Shown one piece after another: positions 9,124-17,013 of a DNA stretch of 64,000 bases. Location of the stretch: the NCBI GenBank assembly GCA_965231165.1, contig OZ246421.1:1240001-1304000 (forward strand), given 5' to 3'. Made by a program: the position numbers and the translations under genes. This DNA comes from Micavibrio_C sp965231165 (lineage in GTDB: Bacteria; Pseudomonadota; Alphaproteobacteria; Micavibrionales; Micavibrionaceae). Numbering within the stretch: position 1 is the stretch's first letter; the number at the start of each line of letters is the position of its first letter. The notes beneath the pieces were generated by a model. The model was not told the origin of the DNA. It ran no database searches and saw nothing but the letters and a program-made list of their open reading frames with translations.

Positions 9124-9134
9124 TTAGGAAAGGA
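9124..9134 (+). promoter_or_regulatory. Extended ribosome-binding box TTAGGAAAGGA before flbT
   Basis: Matches the flagellin boxes (CTAGGAAAGGA) at 10 of 11 positions and has the same 8-nt spacing to the start codon. This raises the possibility that FlbT and the flagellins share one translational regulator, possibly FlbT itself. Confidence 0.45.
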
Positions 9135-9142
9135 AGAAGTCC

Positions 9143-9544
9143 ATGGCTCTTATAATCGATCTCAAACCCGGTGAAAAAATTCTGATTGGCACGGCCGTCA
9201 TTACCAATGACAGCCAGCGTACCCGCCTTCACATCTCTGGCGATGCTGCCATTCTTCGTGAAAAAGATGTCATGAAGGAAGAGGAAGCCGAGTCACCAGC
9301 CAAGAAAATTTATTTTCTGGTGCAATGCATGTATCTGGCGTCTGACCCGAAGGTCTATTTCGACAAGTATTTCGGTCTGATCCGCGACATGCAGGCGGCA
9401 GCGCCCACCACCTCACTCTTTTTTATGAAGATCAACGATATGATCCTGGAAGGTTCATATTACAAGGCGATGAAAGAAGCGCGCGAATTGATGAAGCATG
9501 AGGAAGAGCTGATCGGGAATGTCACAAAACAATCCGCCGAATAA
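9143..9544 (+). CDS. flbT: Flagellar biosynthesis repressor FlbT
   Basis: 133 aa. FlbT is an alphaproteobacterial post-transcriptional regulator that binds flagellin mRNA leaders and works with FlaF. The sequence shows the family N-terminus (LIIDLKPGEKILIGTAVITND), the RTRLHISGDAAILREKDVM segment and a helical C-terminus containing YFDKYFGLIRDM and YKAMKEARELMKHEEEL. Length is typical. It is preceded by a sigma-54 promoter and overlaps the next gene, flaF, by 26 nt, so the pair is translationally linked. Confidence 0.93.
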   Translation: MALIIDLKPGEKILIGTAVITNDSQRTRLHISGDAAILREKDVMKEEEAESPAKKIYFLVQCMYLASDPKVYFDKYFGLIRDMQAAAPTTSLFFMKINDMILEGSYYKAMKEARELMKHEEELIGNVTKQSAE

Positions 9545-10016
9545 TCCTTACGCCAGCGCTTCGCGTCAGTACGACACGAGCGCCAAAAACACCACGGGCG
9601 ACCCGCGCGAGATAGAGGCGCGTGCTCTGCTACGCTCCAGCAAACAATTGCAGGCGCTGCAGGCGAAGTGGGATTCAGGCATAACCGCCGAAGAACTGAA
9701 TGAAGCCCTGACCTTCAACCGCCAGATATGGATGATGTTCGTTGATACCGCGATTGAAAATACCGGGGACGGGCATACCCTAGCTTTACGGAATAATATT
9801 CTCAATCTGGGTTCATTTATTTTCAAGCACACGATCGATATTCTGGCCGCGCCGAAGAAAGAAAAACTGGATATCCTGATCGAGATTAACCGCGAAATTG
9901 CAGGTGGCTTGATGCAGCAGGCCGCACCGGCTCCGGCCAGTCAACAACCCTCCCCTCCTGCGCCGGATGGCGATGCGCCACCCCATAAGGGTGGAAGCAC
10001 CAACCGGCAGGCCTAA
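9519..10016 (+). CDS. flaF: Flagellar biosynthesis regulator FlaF
   Basis: 165 aa. FlaF activates flagellin synthesis or secretion in alphaproteobacteria, opposing FlbT. Family features seen: DPREIEARALLRSSKQLQALQAKWD, then LNEALTFNRQIWMMFVDTAIE, then NNILNLGSFIFKHTIDIL and IEINREIAGGL. The C-terminal about 30 residues are an extra proline-rich tail (PAPASQQPSPPAPDGDAP) that makes it longer than the usual 115-125 aa. The start lies inside flbT; the overlap implies coupled translation. A hairpin terminator follows directly. Confidence 0.92.
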   Translation: MSQNNPPNNPYASASRQYDTSAKNTTGDPREIEARALLRSSKQLQALQAKWDSGITAEELNEALTFNRQIWMMFVDTAIENTGDGHTLALRNNILNLGSFIFKHTIDILAAPKKEKLDILIEINREIAGGLMQQAAPAPASQQPSPPAPDGDAPPHKGGSTNRQA

Positions 10017-10021
10017 AATGT

Positions 10022-10047
10022 AAAAGACCCCGCAAAAGGGGCCTTTT
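10022..10047. terminator. Bidirectional terminator between flaF and the FlaG-like gene
   Basis: AAAAGACCCC pairs with GGGGCCTTTT with one mismatch around a GCAAAA loop. A-tract and T-tract flank the stem, so it can work in both directions between these convergent genes. Confidence 0.8.
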
Positions 10048-10069
10048 CAAAACAATATGAACCTAAAGA

Positions 10070-10600
10070 TCAGGCGTAAACCGTAACAGCGGTAAAGCCT
10101 GCATTGGTGTTGCCAGCATTGGCCGCGCTGGTGAAAGCGGCAATCTGCTGCTGCGTCGGGGCGCTGGTGCGCGGTGCCGGTGCATCGGCGGTTTGCGTTT
10201 GCGGCGTTGACGGCGCTGGCGTATCAGCCGTTTGCGCCTCCTGTTGCGGCGCTGGTTCAGGCTGCTCGGAGCGCGGCTGCGCTTGCTGAGCCTGCGCCTC
10301 GGCATGGCGTACTTCGTCACGGGCACGAGCCTGTAACAGCGTTTCCGATGGAATCTGGTCGATCACATCGCGCGTCTCAGCATTACGGAATTGCAGGACA
10401 GCTGTATCAAAATCGATATCGACATAAACGCTCATCGACGGTGCGCGGGCAATTTTCTGGGGTGCCGGGTTGGCCGAGAACACGTCAGAATTCGACGATT
10501 GCTCGGCGCTAGCGCGGAGCAATGCGGCATTCTGCAGCGTTGAGTTGACGGCCTCGATCATATTCCTAACCGTGTTACTACCAAAAATTGCGCCACCCAT
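10070..10600 (-). CDS. FlaG-like flagellar protein with Ala/Pro/Gln-rich tail
   Basis: 176 aa from the ATG preceded by CGGAGG (residues MGGAIFGSN...); an in-frame upstream ATG at 10642 lacks such a site. The middle carries VDIDFDTAVLQFRNAETRDVIDQIPSE followed by a helix, which resembles the FlaG core (phrase 'ETG-VIRQIPSEE-L'). The last about 85 residues are low-complexity (APAPQQEAQTADTPAPSTPQ). FlaG proteins influence filament length or assembly. It is convergent to flbT-flaF and lies between the flagellin and fliF blocks. The family call is moderate: the core match is short. Confidence 0.55.
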   Translation of the reverse strand: MGGAIFGSNTVRNMIEAVNSTLQNAALLRASAEQSSNSDVFSANPAPQKIARAPSMSVYVDIDFDTAVLQFRNAETRDVIDQIPSETLLQARARDEVRHAEAQAQQAQPRSEQPEPAPQQEAQTADTPAPSTPQTQTADAPAPRTSAPTQQQIAAFTSAANAGNTNAGFTAVTVYA

Positions 10601-11207
10601 AAGCCTCCGACCAGAACCCCTTCTGATGGAAAGATGGTACAATACCCTACTCTTATACTACGCCTTCCCTTGTCAAAAGTCAAGAAAACGCCCCAGTAAC
10701 CACCCGCTTTTTCTTAAGTATCACAATAGTATTCATCACGAGTACTTGCAAAAATAGATGCTTTTTCTACTAAATTATCATGAATAAAAAAATCAATTAT
10801 TCTTTATTATTACAGTATTACTGCATTCATTACTATGAGACACTTGAGTATAACCTGATGACTATACAATAATCTTTGGGACAGCCCTTTGTTTTTACTT
10901 GATAAGTTCATGTTTTTTAGGCGCTTCTTAACATTTGGAGCGCCATAATATTGATATAACAAAAAGAAAAGCAGCTTCCGTTCCGGCAATTGCGCTGGCG
11001 GATGAGCAGATCCGGTTAAGAATGCGCGCATTTCTCTTCTTGGGATGCCGCGGTTACGGGAAAAGTTGGCGTTTGCCAGCCTGAAAAAACTCCTGTAATC
11101 TTAAGGGAATGGGCGATTTTGCTCGCCCTGATTCTCGATTCCTTCCGCCTCTGCGCCTGCTTTTTTAGCAGGTTCCACCATAGAGTTTGATAACAGGGTT
11201 ACCACTT
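10601..11207. other. AT-rich divergent intergenic region upstream of fliF
   Basis: About 600 bp without a convincing gene, markedly AT-rich between 10700 and 10980. It separates the minus-strand FlaG-like gene from the plus-strand fliF operon and should hold both promoters. Visible structures: GGCGCT/AGCGCC inverted repeat (about 10920-10943), GGGCGA/TCGCCC hairpin (11111-11128) and CCTGC/GCAGG around a T-tract shortly before fliF. No sigma-54 site with correct GG-N10-GC spacing was found on the plus strand. Confidence 0.6.
10655..10683 (-). promoter_or_regulatory. Candidate sigma-70 type promoter for the FlaG-like gene
   Basis: On the minus strand: TTGACT (10683-10678), 17-nt spacer, TAGTAT (10660-10655), about 55 bp upstream of the start codon. 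Motif match only. Confidence 0.4.
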
Positions 11208-12851
11208 GTGAATAGTTTTCTTGAAACCCTCAAGCAGCTTGGCCCCGCCAGACTAGCCATCATGGGCAGTGTCCTGTTGGGACTACTGCTGTTTTTTGTA
11301 TTCGTATCGATGCGCATATCATCGCCCGATATGAAACTGCTCTATGACGATCTGGCATCCGGCGATTCAAACGCGATGGCGGCAAAACTCGAAGAAAACG
11401 AAATCCCTTACAAGGTTTCCGATGATGGTGTGCGCATCAGCGTACCTGAGAATGAAGTGGGACGCGCCCGCATGCTGCTGGCCCAGGAAGGCCTGCCGAA
11501 CGGCGGCAACATGGGTTATGAACTGTTCGACACGCAGAATGGCTTCGGCACCACCAATTTTGTACAGAACATTAATCAGGTACGCGCCCTCGAAGGTGAG
11601 CTGGCCCGCACGATCAGCTCTTTAGGTCAGGTCCGCAATGCCCGCGTACATCTGGTCCTGCCGCAACGCGAATTGTTCAGCCGTGAAAGCCGCACGGCCA
11701 GCGGCAGCGTATTCCTGTCCCTGCGCCCAGGCGCGCAGTTGTCTCAGGAGCAAATTCTCTCCATCCAGTCGCTGGTGGCCTCTGCCGTACCGCAGATGAA
11801 AGCCGAAACCGTTGCCGTCGTTGATAACAATGGCAAGTTGCTGGCCCGTGGCGGCGAGACAGGCGATGCCGCCGTCCCGCTGAAAGCCGAAGAGCTGCGC
11901 CGCGAATATGAATCGCGCATGACAGGTTCGATCGAAGATATACTGGGCCGCATCGTCGGTTATGGCCGCGTACGCGCCAACGTCACCGCTGAGCTGAATT
12001 TCGACCGCATCACTACCGCCGAAGAACTGTTCGATCCGGAATCTGCGGTTATTCGTTCCTCGCAAACCACGGAAGAAAACAACGTCGAGCGTACGCCGCC
12101 TGATGCCAACGTATCGGTGCAGAATAATCTGCCCGGCATCGCTTCTGACCTGCTGGTGGACCCTAAGCCTTCGCTGGAAGGTAACAAGGTCGAGGAAGTC
12201 ACCAACTACGAAATCAGCAAAACCATCCGCAATACCGTTCGTGAAACCGGCGAAGTGAAGCGTCTGTCGGTAGCCGTCCTTGTCGATGGCACCTACACCA
12301 CGGATGCCGATGGCAAGAAAACATATCAACCGCGCCCTCAGCAGGAAATCGACCAGATCACCGCCCTCGTCCGCTCGGCCATCGGTTACGATGAAAAACG
12401 CGGCGACACTATCGAAGTCGTCAACATGCAGTTTGCAGACATCATGGGCGATGAAGCAGGCGTTGATACCGACCAGCTCTTCGGTTTTGAAAAGAGCGAT
12501 CTGCTGCAAGCCGTCGAAATCATTACCGTTGCCGTCATGATCATTCTGGTGATCCTGCTGGTGCTCCAGCCGATGGTAGGCCGTCTGCTGGCCAACGAAG
12601 CCCCGAAACTGGATGAAGGCGCGGAAGCCGACCTGCTGGCAGCGCGCCCGATGAACCCGCAGCTGACAGGCCCGTCCGGCGATGGATTTACGCCCGACCA
12701 GTTGTCCGACGAAAGCGACGAGCTTATCGACATGAGCCGCGTAGAAGGCAAAGTGAAAGCCTCATCCGTCAAGAAGGTTGAAGACATTGTTGACTCCTAC
12801 CCGGCGGAAGCCGTGTCCGTTATCCGCAGCTGGATGACGCAGGAGACTTAA
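11208..12851 (+). CDS. fliF: Flagellar M-ring protein FliF
   Basis: 547 aa, MS-ring subunit in the inner membrane. The GTG at 11208 gives the typical N-terminus MNSFLETLKQLGPARLAIMG directly before a first membrane helix (about residues 16-37); an upstream TTG has no ribosome-binding site. Periplasmic ring-building motifs include ANNIP-like IPYKVSDDGVRISVPENEVGRAR and QNINQVRALEGELARTI. The second membrane helix is near residues 435-458, and the C-terminus (SVKKVEDIVDSYPAEAVSVIRSWM) is the FliG-binding tail. It heads the operon fliF-G-H-N-motA. Confidence 0.95.
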   Translation: MNSFLETLKQLGPARLAIMGSVLLGLLLFFVFVSMRISSPDMKLLYDDLASGDSNAMAAKLEENEIPYKVSDDGVRISVPENEVGRARMLLAQEGLPNGGNMGYELFDTQNGFGTTNFVQNINQVRALEGELARTISSLGQVRNARVHLVLPQRELFSRESRTASGSVFLSLRPGAQLSQEQILSIQSLVASAVPQMKAETVAVVDNNGKLLARGGETGDAAVPLKAEELRREYESRMTGSIEDILGRIVGYGRVRANVTAELNFDRITTAEELFDPESAVIRSSQTTEENNVERTPPDANVSVQNNLPGIASDLLVDPKPSLEGNKVEEVTNYEISKTIRNTVRETGEVKRLSVAVLVDGTYTTDADGKKTYQPRPQQEIDQITALVRSAIGYDEKRGDTIEVVNMQFADIMGDEAGVDTDQLFGFEKSDLLQAVEIITVAVMIILVILLVLQPMVGRLLANEAPKLDEGAEADLLAARPMNPQLTGPSGDGFTPDQLSDESDELIDMSRVEGKVKASSVKKVEDIVDSYPAEAVSVIRSWMTQET

Positions 12852-12879
12852 AGGAACGTGATGCGGGGAGAAGAATAAC

Positions 12880-13896
12880 ATGCGCGTTCGCGAAGATTAC
12901 CGTGCCCTGAGCGGCCCCGAAAAAGCAGCCATCTTCCTGTTGGCGCTGGGCGAGGATTATACCGCCAAGATTTTTGAACACATGGACGATGAGGAGATCA
13001 TGGAAATCTCCCAGACGATGGCCAGTCTCGGCAAGGTTAGCGCCAACGTCGTCGAACGCCTGTTTATCGATTTTGCCGAACAGATGACGTCGACCAATGC
13101 GCTGGTGGGTACGCTGGATTCCACTGAACGCCTGCTGGTCAAGGTTCTGGGTAAAGACAAAGTCGGCCAGATCATGGAGGAAATCCGTGGTCCTGCCGGT
13201 CGTACGATGTGGGAAAAGCTGGGGAACGTGAATGAGGAAATCCTCGCCAACTTCCTGCAGAAAGAATATCCGCAGACCGTGGCCGTCGTCATGTCCAAGG
13301 TGAGCACCGAACACGCCGCGCGTGTGCTGGCGCTGTTGCCTGAAAATTTTGCGCTCGAAGTCGTGCACCGCATGCTGCGCATGGAAGCCGTGCAGAAGGA
13401 AGTCCTCGACGATGTCGAGAAGACGCTCCGCACCGAATTCATGGCCAACCTGTCACGCACCCAGCGCCGCGATTCACACGAGCTCATGGCTGAAATCTTC
13501 AACAGTCTTGATCGTTCTGTTGAAACCAAGTTCATGGAAGAGCTGGAGAAAACGGTTCCGGAATCCGCCGAGAAGATCCGCAGCCTGATGTTCACCTTCG
13601 AAGACCTGCTCAAGCTCGACCCGACATCGATCCAGACGCTTATCCGCGCCGTCGACAAGGACAAGCTGCCGACCGCGCTGAAAGGCGCCACCGAAACGCT
13701 GCGCGACCTGTTCTTCTCGAACATGTCCGAACGCGCTGCCAAGATCATGAAGGAAGACATGGCCGCGATGGGTCCCGTGCGCCTGAAAGAAGTCGAGGAA
13801 GCACAGCAATATGTCGTTACCGTCACCAAAGACCTCGAAGGCCGCGGCGAGATTGTCATCGCTACGGGTAACGAGGAAGACGAGCTGATTTACTGA
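12880..13896 (+). CDS. fliG: Flagellar motor switch protein FliG
   Basis: 338 aa, rotor protein linking the MS ring, C ring and MotA. Conserved N-domain (SGPEKAAIFLLALGEDYTAKIF), middle-domain EHPQ-like region (LQKEYPQTVAVVMSKV) and C-domain with charged torque helix (DKDKLPTALKGATETLRDLFFSNMSERAA) are all visible. GGGAGAAG precedes the start. The stop overlaps the fliH start by one base (TGATG), indicating coupling. Confidence 0.96.
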   Translation: MRVREDYRALSGPEKAAIFLLALGEDYTAKIFEHMDDEEIMEISQTMASLGKVSANVVERLFIDFAEQMTSTNALVGTLDSTERLLVKVLGKDKVGQIMEEIRGPAGRTMWEKLGNVNEEILANFLQKEYPQTVAVVMSKVSTEHAARVLALLPENFALEVVHRMLRMEAVQKEVLDDVEKTLRTEFMANLSRTQRRDSHELMAEIFNSLDRSVETKFMEELEKTVPESAEKIRSLMFTFEDLLKLDPTSIQTLIRAVDKDKLPTALKGATETLRDLFFSNMSERAAKIMKEDMAAMGPVRLKEVEEAQQYVVTVTKDLEGRGEIVIATGNEEDELIY

Positions 13897-14672
13897 TGAC
13901 TCAGGGCAAGCCAGATCCCCTTCTGAAAAAACCGGCGCGTAAATTCCTGTTTGACGTGAATGATTTCGACGACCATCAGAAAGACGAAGAGCCGGAGGCG
14001 CCACCACCACCGCCACCCCCAACCTTTTCGGAAGCCGAACTGGAACAGGCCAAACGCGAGGCGCTGACGCATGGGAAACGCGAAGCCACTGCCGAAGCCG
14101 AGGCTAGCCGGGAACGCCGCGTTGCCGATCTGCTGCAAACGATCTCACGGGAATTCTCTACGCTGTTTGCCGCTGAAGACCTGCGCAACGCCCAATACGA
14201 GGCCGAATCAGTACGGCTGACACTGGCGACGCTGCAGCGTTTATTTCCGGCGATGAACCAAAAATACGGGCTGGGCGAAATTCAGCGCGTCATCACGGAA
14301 GTTCTGGAAAGTCAGCGTACGCAAGCCGTAATCAAGCTGGAAGTGCATCCTGACTACGTGGAAACGATTCAGGACCATGTCAAAAGAGTGCTGAAACAGG
14401 CCAATATCAGCGGAAATTGCCAGGTTACCGGCAATCAGTCACTGGGGGCCGGTGATTGCCGCCTGTCATGGGAAAATGGCGGTGCGCTGCGTGAAAGCAC
14501 TGCCGTCGCTGAAGATATCGAGCGCCACATGCAGGTGATACTTGCTGAGAGGCCGCGCCTGCGGGATAATAGAAGAAGTGAATCCCCCGCAGAAGGCCAG
14601 CCTGCGCCCCTGCCTGAATCAGATGAGAACAAAGCCGCTGATCCGGCAGACCCGCAAGGAGAACAAGAATGA
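13896..14672 (+). CDS. fliH: Flagellar assembly protein FliH
   Basis: 258 aa. FliH regulates the FliI ATPase and links it to FliN at the export gate. The sequence shows a polyproline stretch near residue 30 (PPPPPPP), a long Glu/Ala-rich helix (EAELEQAKREALTHGKREA), and a C-terminal half with LEVHPDYVETIQDHV, CRLSWENGGALRE and ERHMQVIL as in FliH/HrpE-type proteins. Position between fliG and fliN is canonical. The start overlaps the fliG stop and the end overlaps the fliN start. Confidence 0.88.
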   Translation: MTQGKPDPLLKKPARKFLFDVNDFDDHQKDEEPEAPPPPPPPTFSEAELEQAKREALTHGKREATAEAEASRERRVADLLQTISREFSTLFAAEDLRNAQYEAESVRLTLATLQRLFPAMNQKYGLGEIQRVITEVLESQRTQAVIKLEVHPDYVETIQDHVKRVLKQANISGNCQVTGNQSLGAGDCRLSWENGGALRESTAVAEDIERHMQVILAERPRLRDNRRSESPAEGQPAPLPESDENKAADPADPQGEQE

Positions 14673-15019
14673 GTGACGATACAAAATCCGGCGACATGAA
14701 TTACCAGGAAATTGCCGGTAAGGGCCCGGATAAGAATAGCGACGACAAGGAATACGCTTACGGCGAACCCATGGCCAGCGATGTCACGGCTATTTACGAT
14801 ATCCCGGTCCAGGTATCCGCCGTGCTCGGGCGCGCCAATATGCAGGTCAGCCAGTTGCTGAAACTGGGTCGCGGCGCTGTTGTTGAACTTGACCGCAAGG
14901 TCGGCGAAGCCATTGATATCTACGTCAATAACCGTCTGGTTGCCCGTGGCGAGGTTGTCGTCGTGGAAGACAAACTCGGCGTGACCATGACAGAGATCGT
15001 AAAATCCGACCGCTCCTGA
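14669..15019 (+). CDS. fliN: Flagellar motor switch protein FliN
   Basis: 116 aa C-ring component. The C-terminal SpoA domain (about residues 45-112) reads VQVSAVLGRANMQVSQLLKLGRGAVVELDR, then AIDIYVNNRLVARGEVVVVEDKLGVTM, the hallmark FliN sequence. The about 35-residue N-terminal extension is acidic and lysine-rich. ATGA overlap with fliH couples translation. Confidence 0.95.
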   Translation: MSDDTKSGDMNYQEIAGKGPDKNSDDKEYAYGEPMASDVTAIYDIPVQVSAVLGRANMQVSQLLKLGRGAVVELDRKVGEAIDIYVNNRLVARGEVVVVEDKLGVTMTEIVKSDRS

Positions 15020-15033
15020 TCAGGAATTCTTAA

Positions 15034-15882
15034 ATGACAACCGATGCCGCGCAATCAGCCGCCATACCGCAGGGTAACGACCCTGTCGTGCGCCTGCGCC
15101 CGCCGTCATCCAAACCCGACCTTTTCACGATCTTCGGTATAGTCAGCGCCGTCGGCCTGATCGCCGGTGCCATTGCCTATGGCCAGAGCAATGCCAGCTT
15201 CCTTGATATCCCCTCGATTATGATCGTGATCCTCGGTACGTTCGCCGCCACCTGTATATCCTATACGGGTGAGGAAATGGGGAACGTCTTCGGCATTCTG
15301 GGCAGCACGATGATACGCAAGATCCGCAAGCCCTCGGTGATTGCCCGTCAACTGATGGACATCGCCACGCTGTGCCGCAAAAAAGGTACGCTGATCCTTT
15401 CCAGTCTCGATGCTGAGTTACGCCGCGATCCGCTGATCCACCGCGCCATGCAACTGGTTGTCGATGGCTATACCGGCGATGATATCGACCGCGTACTGGG
15501 ACAAGAAGTCGATGCGCTGGTGGAACGCCACCGCCGCTCCGCCTCTATCCTGCGCCGCGCTTCTGAAATCGCCCCGGCAATGGGCCTGATCGGTACGCTG
15601 GTGGGTCTGGTACAGATGCTTTCGGCGCTGGATGATCCCGCCGCCATCGGCCCCGCCATGGCGCTGGCGCTGCTCACCACATTTTATGGTGCGATTATGG
15701 GTCTGGTGCTGCTGGCACCGCTGGCGGGCAAGCTGGAACGCAATTCCAACGATGAAGCGATGATCCGCGTCCTGATTATGAATGCGGCGGTGTCAATCGC
15801 CCGCCAGGAAAACCCGCGCCGCCTTGAGATGATGCTCAACAGCGACCTGCCCCCCGACGAGCGGATCAAGTATTTCGATTAA
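15034..15882 (+). CDS. motA: Flagellar stator protein MotA
   Basis: 282 aa proton-channel stator subunit with four predicted membrane helices: near residues 33-50 and 58-78, then a cytoplasmic loop (about 85-190) with the FliG-contacting charged region, then ASEIAPAMGLIGTLVGLVQML and a last helix LALLTTFYGAIMGLVLLAPLAGKL. AGGA lies 8 nt before the ATG. It closes the fliF operon. No motB follows; the next gene is an unrelated SET-domain gene on the other strand whose stop codon overlaps. The MotB partner must be encoded elsewhere. Confidence 0.92.
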   Translation: MTTDAAQSAAIPQGNDPVVRLRPPSSKPDLFTIFGIVSAVGLIAGAIAYGQSNASFLDIPSIMIVILGTFAATCISYTGEEMGNVFGILGSTMIRKIRKPSVIARQLMDIATLCRKKGTLILSSLDAELRRDPLIHRAMQLVVDGYTGDDIDRVLGQEVDALVERHRRSASILRRASEIAPAMGLIGTLVGLVQMLSALDDPAAIGPAMALALLTTFYGAIMGLVLLAPLAGKLERNSNDEAMIRVLIMNAAVSIARQENPRRLEMMLNSDLPPDERIKYFD

Positions 15883-16325
15883 CGTGCGGTTTCGAACCAG
15901 AGATCGCAGTTATAATTCCAGCACAATTCGTCGCCTGTTTTGATGTCGGTCATCGCCGTCACCGTCATGGTATAGGCGTCAAAATCCTGATCCAGATGCA
16001 GGTTGGGTGTGCTGCTGTGGTTGTACATCATGATATAACCCAGCGGCATGCAGTATTCTTCGTCCTCGTAATTGCCGTCCCAGTCGAGCAGGTAACCATC
16101 CGGCGCTTCGCCGTTGTCGATCACGCAGCGTTTGGATACGGGGATGACGGGCGCCACTTCGATAACTTCGCCCTGTTTGAAATCGCGCAGGGCAAACACA
16201 CCGCGCCCTTTGTCGCCGCCGATGTCTTTCCATACGACCATAGCGCCCGCGATGGTGCCTTCGGTCATGGTTACTTCCTTGCCCTTGTATTCGGTCGTCT
16301 GGCGTTGCGCGGTGCTGCTAGTCAT
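15879..16325 (-). CDS. SET-domain protein (putative protein-lysine methyltransferase)
   Basis: 148 aa single-domain SET protein. Seen: N-terminal SET-I strand GDKGRGVFALRDFKQGEVIE, the pseudoknot motif YNHSSTPNL (residues 101-109; canonical NHSxxPN) and GDELCWNYN (131-139; canonical GEELxxxY). These form the SAM and lysine channel in the family. A second possible start (16268, MTEGTIAGAM) has AAGGAAG 5 nt upstream and gives 129 aa; both starts retain the whole domain. It is convergent with motA, sharing 3 bp. The substrate is unknown; location inside a flagellar cluster is suggestive only. Confidence 0.85.
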   Translation of the reverse strand: MTSSTAQRQTTEYKGKEVTMTEGTIAGAMVVWKDIGGDKGRGVFALRDFKQGEVIEVAPVIPVSKRCVIDNGEAPDGYLLDWDGNYEDEEYCMPLGYIMMYNHSSTPNLHLDQDFDAYTMTVTAMTDIKTGDELCWNYNCDLWFETAR

Positions 16326-16504
16326 CGAATTCGCTCTCTCATTTACACAGTTTCGTCAAAGCCCCGCACGGCCTGCATGCCAAGGCGCCGCACCATACCA
16401 GCATAGGGATATGATCGCAAGAAAGCAGATAGGCAAGCCTCCTGAAGGTTAGTCGTATCGACTTACCAGCAGCAGCTAACCCGGTTTTCGTTGTCGATTA
16501 GCAA

Positions 16505-16798
16505 TCAGGGTTTGAGTTCACCGTAATGAATAGCCGGTGCAAGGATATTCCACTGATCCATTGTACCGCCTGCATTTTCGAACTCCTGGCGCAAATCCTT
16601 CATACCTTTTAAGAAGCCATCTCTGGCCGCCAGCAAATCGGGATCCGTTTCCACAGTTTTTCCTGCATTTATTGCGGTCTCGAAGTCTTGAGAAAGTTTT
16701 CCGAAGAGACCAAACTGTGCTGCAATTTTGGGAATGAAAGTATCTTTTATATGTTGCGGCATAGCATCCAGTTCTTTTTGAAGTTCTGCGTCCATCAT
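16505..16798 (-). CDS. Small hypothetical protein
   Basis: 97 aa, acidic and helical, no signal peptide or membrane helix (MMDAELQKELDAMPQHI..., LFGKLSQDFETAINAGKTV). Supported as a gene by GGGAG located 6 nt before the ATG pair and by plausible coding composition. It is divergent from flbD, with a 215-bp shared control region. No family recognised. An overlapping frame (16518-16802) is rejected as a shadow. Confidence 0.6.
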   Translation of the reverse strand: MMDAELQKELDAMPQHIKDTFIPKIAAQFGLFGKLSQDFETAINAGKTVETDPDLLAARDGFLKGMKDLRQEFENAGGTMDQWNILAPAIHYGELKP

Positions 16799-16854
16799 TC
16801 AATCTCCCTGAAAATATAAAAAAACATCCCCGACCATAGACCGGAGGATATCAC

Positions 16855-16884
16855 ATGACAATAGTGCAGCCGCTTACTTGCTAA
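16855..16884 (+). other. Possible leader micro-ORF upstream of flbD
   Basis: ATG with nine sense codons (MTIVQPLTC) then TAA, preceded by CCGGAGG at good spacing (8 nt). It begins 130 bp before flbD. The strong Shine-Dalgarno without a long reading frame suggests a leader peptide or small protein; no direct proof. Confidence 0.25.
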
Positions 16885-16972
16885 CGGTGTCTTTCGTTCT
16901 TTATCGGCCTTATCAACCCATTATTTTATGTCAATAAAATGCTTATCCCCTTGTATTTCCCATTGGATTTAG

Positions 16973-16986
16973 AGGGCTTAAGCCCT
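16973..16986. promoter_or_regulatory. Perfect palindrome AGGGCTTAAGCCCT before flbD
   Basis: A 14-bp perfect palindrome centred 34 bp upstream of the flbD start. Symmetry suggests a dimeric regulator's operator, possibly autoregulation, but no known consensus is matched. Confidence 0.35.
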
Positions 16987-17013
16987 ATTATTAATGAATC
17001 AAAGGGGTTCACT

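Noticed and set aside
10810..11031. 73-aa minus-strand frame in the AT-rich gap before fliF
   Set aside because: No clear ribosome-binding site, mixed composition, no recognisable motif; the region is better read as regulatory spacer.
11060..11095. Sigma-54 promoter upstream of fliF (TTGGCGTTTGCCAGCC)
   Set aside because: The GG to GC distance does not fit 10 nt; CC occupies the -12 position.
11187..11207. TTG start for fliF
   Set aside because: No Shine-Dalgarno; the GTG at 11208 gives the usual MNSFLETLKQLGPARL start.
11622..12509. 295-aa open frame antisense to fliF
   Set aside because: Shadow of the strongly supported fliF frame; no motifs and no independent start signals.
16518..16802. 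94-aa alternative frame overlapping the small gene at 16505-16798
   Set aside because: The other frame has the GGGAG-preceded ATG pair and more plausible amino-acid composition.
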